Below the pieces are notes generated by a model. That model had not been told where the DNA came from. It ran no database searches and saw only the letters and a program-made list of their open reading frames with translations. From contig CAWBJP010000009.1 in NCBI GenBank assembly GCA_963789165.1, positions 186,001 to 250,000 on the forward strand: a stretch of DNA of 64,000 bases, given 5' to 3'. The position numbers and the translations under genes were made by a program. Numbering within the stretch: position 1 is the stretch's first letter; each line of letters opens with the position of its first letter. Positions 58,886 through 64,000 of the stretch are shown one piece after another. This DNA comes from CAWBJP01 sp963789165 (GTDB taxonomy: Bacteria > Actinomycetota > Acidimicrobiia > IMCC26256 > BP-133).

Positions 58886-61800
58886 GTCTGCGCCTTCTTC
58901 CACACGATCTCGTGGACCCGGCGGGGACCCGAGACCCCCTTGAGCTCGACCTCCCGGGGCGGGCCGAATTCGACGTCACCGGAACTCTCCAGCAGATCTT
59001 TCAGGAGTCCTGACACCAGGATCTCGCCGCCCTGGGCGAGCGAGGCGATGCGGGCGGCGAGGGCCACGTTCGTGCCGAAGAAGTCCTCGGCTTCCTTCAC
59101 CACTTCCCCGGTATGGAGCCCGATGCGGACGAGCACCGCTTCCTCCGGATGGGCCTCGGCGTACTCGCCCAAGGCCCGCTGCACGCCCACGGCGCACAGG
59201 GCGGCCCGGCGGGCGCTGCCGAAGGCGATCATGAACCCGTCACCCTGGCATTTCACCTCAAAGCCGCGCTGGGCCGCCACCTCCCGGCGCACGATCCGGT
59301 TGTGCGCCCGCAGGACTTCGAGCCAGCGCCGGTCGCCGAGGCGTTCGTTGGCCGCGGTGGAGCCCTCGATGTCGGAGAACAGGATGGTCACGGTCCCCTC
59401 GGGAGAGGCGTGGGGCCGGAGGTCGGGGCGCTCCAGGCTCACGGCCGCTTCCACCAGGTCGATCGAGTCGGTCACCGTCGTCCCGCCGATGCCCTGGACG
59501 GCCAGCTTGTCGGCCACCACCCGCTCGATCCAGGGCGACCCGGCACCAGCCTGCCGGTAGACCTCGAGGGACTGGCCCAGCTTCTCCTGGGCCCCGGTCC
59601 GGTCCCCGGCCTGGAGGCGGGCCTGACCCCAGCGCTGCAGCGCCTCCGCCTCGTCCCAAACCAGTCCGAGGCGCTGGAAGATCCCGGTGGCCTCGGCGAA
59701 GGCGGCCTCCGCCGTCTCGGGTTCTTCCTCGGCCACCAGCGCCGCCGCCCGGGCCAGTTCGACCCGCCCGGCCACACCCCGCCAATCCTCGCCGCCGGCC
59801 AGGACTTCCTGGGCGCGGATGAGGTGCGGGCGAGCGTCCGCGGGGCGGCCGGCGTCGGCCAGTGTCAGAGCCAGCTCAGCCCGGGTGGCAACCTCGTGGA
59901 GGACACTTCCGCCTTGGAGGGCGATCTGCAGCGCCTCCTGGAGCCGGGCTTTGGCAGCCTCCGTGTCGCCCTCCGTCCGGCTGAGGACCCCGAGCCAGTG
60001 GCTCGCCGCCCAGTCGTAGAGGCGGTTTCCCCGGTGCCGGTCGTCCTCCTGCTGGTCGGCCCACAGCTCGGCGGCCTCGTCGAAAGACCCCTCGAAGAAG
60101 GCCAGGAAGGCGGCCGTGTACTTGACCAGACCCGCCTCCTCCGCCAGCTGCCGGGCCTCATTCAGCTCACCGGCCAGGGCGTGGGCCCGGGCCAGCGCAT
60201 CCTCGAGGGTCCGGAGAGGATTGCGGGCCTGGGCGATACGCGGGGTGGCGAGCTCCCGGCGGCACCAGGTCATGGCCGTGCGGGGGTCCCGGAGCTCGAG
60301 CGACAGGCCGGCGGCGATCCAACTGGCGCTGAAGGCGGGCATCAGGTGCTCGGCCCGGTCGGCCGCCTCCCAGGCCTTCTCCAGCCCCCGGAAGCCGTCA
60401 CTAAGGCGCCCGGAACAGAGGACATGGTGGCCGCGCAGGGCGATGGCGTTGCGAGCCAGGCCGTCGTTGCCCCGGCGGTCGGCGATCTCCAACGCCTGTT
60501 CGGCCTGGGCCAGACCCTCCTCGGTCCGCATGGCCCACAGGGCGGTGGCCGCCAGTCCGAACACGACGTAGCCCAGAGCCGAGCGGGCCGGTCCCCGGGT
60601 CAGGATCGCGCCCGCCGCCCGGTAGTGGTCGAGTGCCCGGGGGATGTCCATGGTGGCCGGGAAGGTGGCCAGGTTCCGGCCGAGGCGGGTGTGCATCTCG
60701 GCCGCCTGCTGTTCCTGGCCGAGGCCTTCGTGGAGCCGGAGGGCCCGTTCCAGGTACTCCACACTGCCCTCGGGGTCGATGCCGGTGGTGAAGTGGAGCT
60801 CGCCGACCCGCCCCAGCAGCTGGGCCCGGCCCTCGGTGTCCCCGGCCGCGTCCAGCAGCTCGATGACCCCTACCCAGTGCTTCACGGCTTCGTCGTAGGA
60901 GAAGGCGGCCAGGGCGGCCTCCCCGGCGGCGACGCCGCACTCGATGGCCCGGGTCGCATCGGCCGGTCCAGAGCGGCGGTAGTGGTGGGCCAGGGCCTCC
61001 AGATGAGGGGTGAGGTGGCTGGCGTGGAGGGCCTCGATGGCCTCCGCCGCGCTCCGGTGGAGGCGTTGGCGGCGGGGGACGCTCAGTTGCTCGTAGAGGG
61101 TCTGGCGCACGACGGGCTGGGCGAAGGTGTAGGCGGCCCGCCCCTGGCTCCCGGCCACCTCGGAGATGAGGCGGGCGTCGACCGCCTCCTCGACGGCCGC
61201 CAGCAGTGTGTCGTCGTCGAGCCCGCCCATGCGTCCGAGCACGGCCACGTCGAATTCCCGGCCGAGCACCGCCGCCCGGGCCAGGACCTCCTTGGTCTCC
61301 GGCGGCAGGCTGGAAAACCGCCGGCTGACGACCTCCCGGATGCCCTCGGGGATCTTGAGCCCGTGGAGCGAGCCGGGGTCGATGCTCCACCGGCCCGCCT
61401 CCCAGTGGGCCCGGCCCGTCTCCAGGAGGTGGCGCACGACCTCCTCCAGGAAGAACGGGTTGCCCTCGGTCTCGCGCCACATGGCCTGCGCGAGCGGGGC
61501 CTCGGACTCGTCCAGCCTCCGCTCGGCCAGCGCCTCGAGGAGCTCATGCACCTCCGGGGGGGACAGGCCCCCGAGGGCGAGGTGCTCGAAGCCCCGCTCC
61601 CGCCGCAGCTCCCCCAGCGCCTCGGTGAGGGGATGCCCCCGGGTCACCTCCACCTCCCGGTAGGTGCCGATCACCAGAAGCCGGCTGTCGGGAAGACGCC
61701 GGGCCAGGTGGCACAGGAGCCGAAGCGACGGCGCATCGGCCCAATGGAGGTCGTCGAGGACGAGGACGATCGGGTGGATGGCGGCGGCGTTGAGGAGGAA

Positions 61801-63339
61801 GGTCGAGACGCTCTCCATGAGGTGGTAGCGCGCCTCGTCGCCCTCGGGACGCTCACTCTCGGGCAGGTTGGGCAGGCGCTGGCGGACCTCGGAGACGAGG
61901 CTGGCCACGTCCGAGGCGCCGTCCCCGAGTTCCTTCAGAAGGTCGTCGGGGGGCTCCTGGACCACATAGGCCCGGATCGCCTCGGCGAAGGGCAGGAGGG
62001 GGACGACGTGCTCGGTCTCGTAGCAGCGCCCCGCGAGCACCTGGGCGGCTCGCAGGCGGGCGTAGACCCCGGACTCCTCGGCCAGGCGGCTCTTGCCGAT
62101 GCCGGGCTCACCCGAGACCATGACCAGGCCGCCCCGGCTGTCCAGGGCCGACTCGATCGCAGTCTTGAGGACCCCCAGCTCGTCGGCCCGCCCCACGAAG
62201 CGCCCATGGCGGGCGATGCGGGCCTGGCGCTGGGCGGCGGGGAGGGGGCCGGCGACCGACATCTCCAGGGTGATGTCGGAGGGGCTGGCGGCGATCTCCT
62301 CCAGGCGGCGGCGCACCCCCGCGGCGCTGGCGGGCCGCTCCTCGGTGTTCTTGGCCAGCAGCTCGAGGACGAGGGTGCCGAGCGCCCGGGGGACGTTGGG
62401 GTTGTGCCACCACGGCGCCATGGGCTGGGTGTTGAGGTGCTGGGAGATGATCGACACGGCGTCGCCCCCCATGAAGGGAGGCCGCCCGGTCAGAAGCTCG
62501 TAGAGGAGGGCGCCCAGCGAGTACAGGTCGGCGCTGGTGTCGACCTCGCCCCCCAGGGCCTGCTCCGGGGCCATGTAGGCGACCGTGCCCACCATCATCC
62601 CTTCGCTCGTGATCCGGGAATGGTCGGCGGCCACGGCCAGGCCGAAGTCTCCGAGGCGGGCCGAGCCGTCGTCGGCGAGCCAGACATTGCCCGGTTTCAG
62701 GTCGCGGTGGATGACACCCCGGGCGTGGGCGTGCTCGAGGGCGGAGGCGATCTCCCCCGCCACCTGGAGCGCCTCGGGGACGGAGAGGCGGTGGTCTTCG
62801 GCCCGGTTCAGGAGATCCTCCACCGAACCCCCGGACATGAGCTGGCTCACGATGAACGGCCGGCCGCTCTCGTCCCCGATGTCGTGGATGGAAACGATGT
62901 GGGGATGGTCGCCGAGGAGGGCCATGGACTGGGCCTCGCGGCGGACCCGGACCAGCCCGGCCTCGTCGAGGCCCTCGGTCTTGACCGTGGCCAGGGCCAC
63001 CTCCCGGTGCAGGGCCGTGTCGTAGGCGGCATAGACCCGCTTGCGGCCTCCCTCGCCGAGGAACCGTCGCACCTGGTAGCGGCCGCCCGCGAACGAGGCC
63101 GGCAGGCCGGGCTGACCGCCCGCCGGCTTGTCTGCCGGCAGAGGCGCCGGCGCCGGCCCACGGGGTCCCTCGCTGGCGTCGGTGGCGCCGGCCAGCGGTT
63201 GCCCGCAGTCTTCACAGAAGCGGGACGATGCGACCGCCGGCGTTCCGCAGGTGGGACAGGGGATCTGGAGCTCGGCGCCGCACGACGGGCAGAAGCGTGC
63301 GCCGGGACGCGTCGCTTGCCCGCACGCCGGACAACCCAT
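58882..63339 (-). CDS. Zinc-ribbon/Ser-Thr kinase/AAA ATPase/TPR/adenylate cyclase fusion
   Basis: This is a 1485-residue multidomain regulator. Residues 3-45 hold four CxxC pairs (C3/C6, C17/C20, C28/C31, C42/C45), a double zinc ribbon. From about 87 comes a Hanks-type kinase: Gly loop LGEGGRKRVY, lysine in VALATVKTE, VIHRDLKPGNVWL, LGDFGLAV and MAPEQ, apparently active. Then follow a STAND ATPase (VGRADELGVL, GEPGIGKSRL, LVLDDLHWADAPS), a long TPR-like region and a C-terminal class III cyclase domain with both metal aspartates (ILFSDIEGST, VKCQGDGFMIAF). No membrane helix is seen. ATG 63339 is chosen because it starts directly before the zinc ribbons. Confidence 0.88.
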   Translation of the reverse strand: MGCPACGQATRPGARFCPSCGAELQIPCPTCGTPAVASSRFCEDCGQPLAGATDASEGPRGPAPAPLPADKPAGGQPGLPASFAGGRYQVRRFLGEGGRKRVYAAYDTALHREVALATVKTEGLDEAGLVRVRREAQSMALLGDHPHIVSIHDIGDESGRPFIVSQLMSGGSVEDLLNRAEDHRLSVPEALQVAGEIASALEHAHARGVIHRDLKPGNVWLADDGSARLGDFGLAVAADHSRITSEGMMVGTVAYMAPEQALGGEVDTSADLYSLGALLYELLTGRPPFMGGDAVSIISQHLNTQPMAPWWHNPNVPRALGTLVLELLAKNTEERPASAAGVRRRLEEIAASPSDITLEMSVAGPLPAAQRQARIARHGRFVGRADELGVLKTAIESALDSRGGLVMVSGEPGIGKSRLAEESGVYARLRAAQVLAGRCYETEHVVPLLPFAEAIRAYVVQEPPDDLLKELGDGASDVASLVSEVRQRLPNLPESERPEGDEARYHLMESVSTFLLNAAAIHPIVLVLDDLHWADAPSLRLLCHLARRLPDSRLLVIGTYREVEVTRGHPLTEALGELRRERGFEHLALGGLSPPEVHELLEALAERRLDESEAPLAQAMWRETEGNPFFLEEVVRHLLETGRAHWEAGRWSIDPGSLHGLKIPEGIREVVSRRFSSLPPETKEVLARAAVLGREFDVAVLGRMGGLDDDTLLAAVEEAVDARLISEVAGSQGRAAYTFAQPVVRQTLYEQLSVPRRQRLHRSAAEAIEALHASHLTPHLEALAHHYRRSGPADATRAIECGVAAGEAALAAFSYDEAVKHWVGVIELLDAAGDTEGRAQLLGRVGELHFTTGIDPEGSVEYLERALRLHEGLGQEQQAAEMHTRLGRNLATFPATMDIPRALDHYRAAGAILTRGPARSALGYVVFGLAATALWAMRTEEGLAQAEQALEIADRRGNDGLARNAIALRGHHVLCSGRLSDGFRGLEKAWEAADRAEHLMPAFSASWIAAGLSLELRDPRTAMTWCRRELATPRIAQARNPLRTLEDALARAHALAGELNEARQLAEEAGLVKYTAAFLAFFEGSFDEAAELWADQQEDDRHRGNRLYDWAASHWLGVLSRTEGDTEAAKARLQEALQIALQGGSVLHEVATRAELALTLADAGRPADARPHLIRAQEVLAGGEDWRGVAGRVELARAAALVAEEEPETAEAAFAEATGIFQRLGLVWDEAEALQRWGQARLQAGDRTGAQEKLGQSLEVYRQAGAGSPWIERVVADKLAVQGIGGTTVTDSIDLVEAAVSLERPDLRPHASPEGTVTILFSDIEGSTAANERLGDRRWLEVLRAHNRIVRREVAAQRGFEVKCQGDGFMIAFGSARRAALCAVGVQRALGEYAEAHPEEAVLVRIGLHTGEVVKEAEDFFGTNVALAARIASLAQGGEILVSGLLKDLLESSGDVEFGPPREVELKGVSGPRRVHEIVWKKAQT

Positions 63340-63435
63340 GGCGGCCCCTCTCCCTCGTGCCGACTGTAGCCAAAGCGTCGGGAGCGGGTGACGGTGCCAG
63401 AAGCCGCCAGTGGGCCCAGCCCCCGAAGCTGGTGG

Positions 63436-63468
63436 CGGCGAGGGGGCGATCCCTCCGTCCCCTCGCCG
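63436..63468 (+). terminator. GC-rich hairpin between kinase-cyclase gene and haloperoxidase gene
   Basis: A 10-bp stem CGGCGAGGGG (63436-63445) pairs with CCCCTCGCCG (63459-63468), followed on the plus strand by cgcttgtttt. The symmetrical stem could also fold in the minus-strand transcript leaving the haloperoxidase-like gene, which would need termination here. Direction and strength are uncertain. Confidence 0.4.
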
Positions 63469-63485
63469 CGCTTGTTTTGAGCTTG

Positions 63486-64000
63486 TTAGAGCGTCCGGGG
63501 CAGCGTGTCGAGTGCGGTAGGAGCGGTGGCGGCGGTCCCGTTGAAGAGGGTCTGCGCCTTCTGGAACGCCTGGGCGGCGGCCTTCCGGCCCATGTCCTTG
63601 CCGTCGAGGTCGCCCTGGGCGAAGTGCATCCCGCAGTAGATGCGCGAGATCCCCGCCTCGTCCGCCGCCTGCGTGAAGGTGCTCCACCTGAGGGTGATAT
63701 CGGTTGTCGGTACCTTCGGTTCGTCGTAGCCGTAGTTGCTGCCCGCCTTGATCGTCACCGAGTCGCCGAAGTTGTCGCTGCCGGTGAAGAGCTTGAGGCT
63801 CTCGGCCCCGGCGCCGCCGAAGACGCTGTGGCCCGAGACATACTCGGCGAACGGCGGGGTGGGGAATGTGGCGGGGTGGTACGGCAGCCACGCCGCGCCG
63901 TCCATCTCCACGGTGCCCTTGCCGGGGCCGCCCCACGCCTTCACGGTCTGGCCCTTGAACAGGGACCGCACGGCGGTGATGGGGCGCACGTAGTCGACGT
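63486..64000 (-). CDS. Vanadium-dependent haloperoxidase-like / PAP2 superfamily protein (5' partial)
   Basis: These are the C-terminal 170 or so residues of a protein whose start lies beyond the right edge; the frame is open to the window end. The stretch FAEYVSGHSVFGGAGAESLKLFTG contains the conserved SGHS with the catalytic His. EAGISRIYCGMHFAQGDLDGKDMGRKAAAQAF contains the Arg and second His that bind vanadate or phosphate. This is the pattern of bacterial vanadium-dependent haloperoxidase-related proteins, many of which are secreted acid-phosphatase-like enzymes. Activity, halide use and location cannot be judged from this fragment. Confidence 0.8.
   Translation of the reverse strand, partial: VDYVRPITAVRSLFKGQTVKAWGGPGKGTVEMDGAAWLPYHPATFPTPPFAEYVSGHSVFGGAGAESLKLFTGSDNFGDSVTIKAGSNYGYDEPKVPTTDITLRWSTFTQAADEAGISRIYCGMHFAQGDLDGKDMGRKAAAQAFQKAQTLFNGTAATAPTALDTLPRTL

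Noticed and set aside
59113..63369. A very long open frame on the plus strand opposite the kinase-cyclase gene
   Set aside because: It is an antisense shadow caused by high GC at third codon positions. The minus strand carries clear kinase, ATPase and cyclase motifs, while this frame shows no known domain.

Overview
The window is very GC-rich DNA with GTG, ATG and TTG starts, tightly overlapping stop/start codons and gene orders known from Actinobacteria. Supporting signs are an F420-associated zincin next to tilS-hpt-ftsH-folE, two TrkA proteins beside an OB-fold gene and a KimA-type transporter, a topoisomerase I lacking zinc fingers, a SigR/RsrA-like pair, and PurS/PurQ/PurL as separate subunits. 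A deep-branching actinobacterium, perhaps class Acidimicrobiia, fits best. That is inference, since no rRNA or other decisive marker lies in the window.

Layout. 1-7.4 kb: two tandem copies of a cell-surface cassette, each an LPRTG-anchored exported protein, a hairpin, a class E sortase and a fibronectin-type-III single-pass membrane protein. 7.4-15.4 kb: a DUF1998-type helicase (minus), an OB-fold protein, two TrkA-type regulators (minus) and two tandem KimA-like K+ importers. 15.5-19.3 kb: proton-pumping pyrophosphatase, PPK2 polyphosphate kinase and a DedA membrane protein (minus). 19.4-25.2 kb: topA, an MFS transporter, tmk, a DNA polymerase III delta-prime-like gene, and a tRNA-Thr(CGT) overlapping its end. 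25.2-32.1 kb: a 1254-residue nucleotidyl cyclase/ATPase regulator, a cupin, a methyltransferase and a DUF2079 membrane protein. 32.1-38.7 kb: ECF sigma factor and zinc anti-sigma factor, a small membrane protein, the zincin, tilS, hpt, ftsH and folE. 38.9-42.0 kb: a compact three-gene unit of a phosphatidylserine-decarboxylase-like enzyme, an arginine-deiminase-superfamily enzyme and a MATE exporter. 42.1-52.7 kb: folP, a phosphatase-like protein lacking its catalytic cysteine, purA-purD-purB-purC-purS-purQ-pyrE, a small antisense gene, and purL. 52.6-64 kb, all minus: PHP phosphoesterase, acetyl-CoA synthetase, two very large cyclase-domain regulators (one fused to a Ser/Thr kinase), and the end of a vanadium-haloperoxidase-like gene.

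The main metabolic theme is purine and folate supply: folE, folP, hpt and most of the pur pathway. A second theme is K+ and proton homeostasis: KimA, TrkA and the pyrophosphatase. The most unusual parts are the duplicated sortase cassettes, the PSD/deiminase/MATE unit and the cyclase regulators.

Many genes, including essential ones (topA, tilS, purL, acs), are broken by single-base shifts, mostly one extra base in G/C-rich stretches. I treat these as probable sequence errors, not pseudogenes, and give each gene as one span with the shift position noted.
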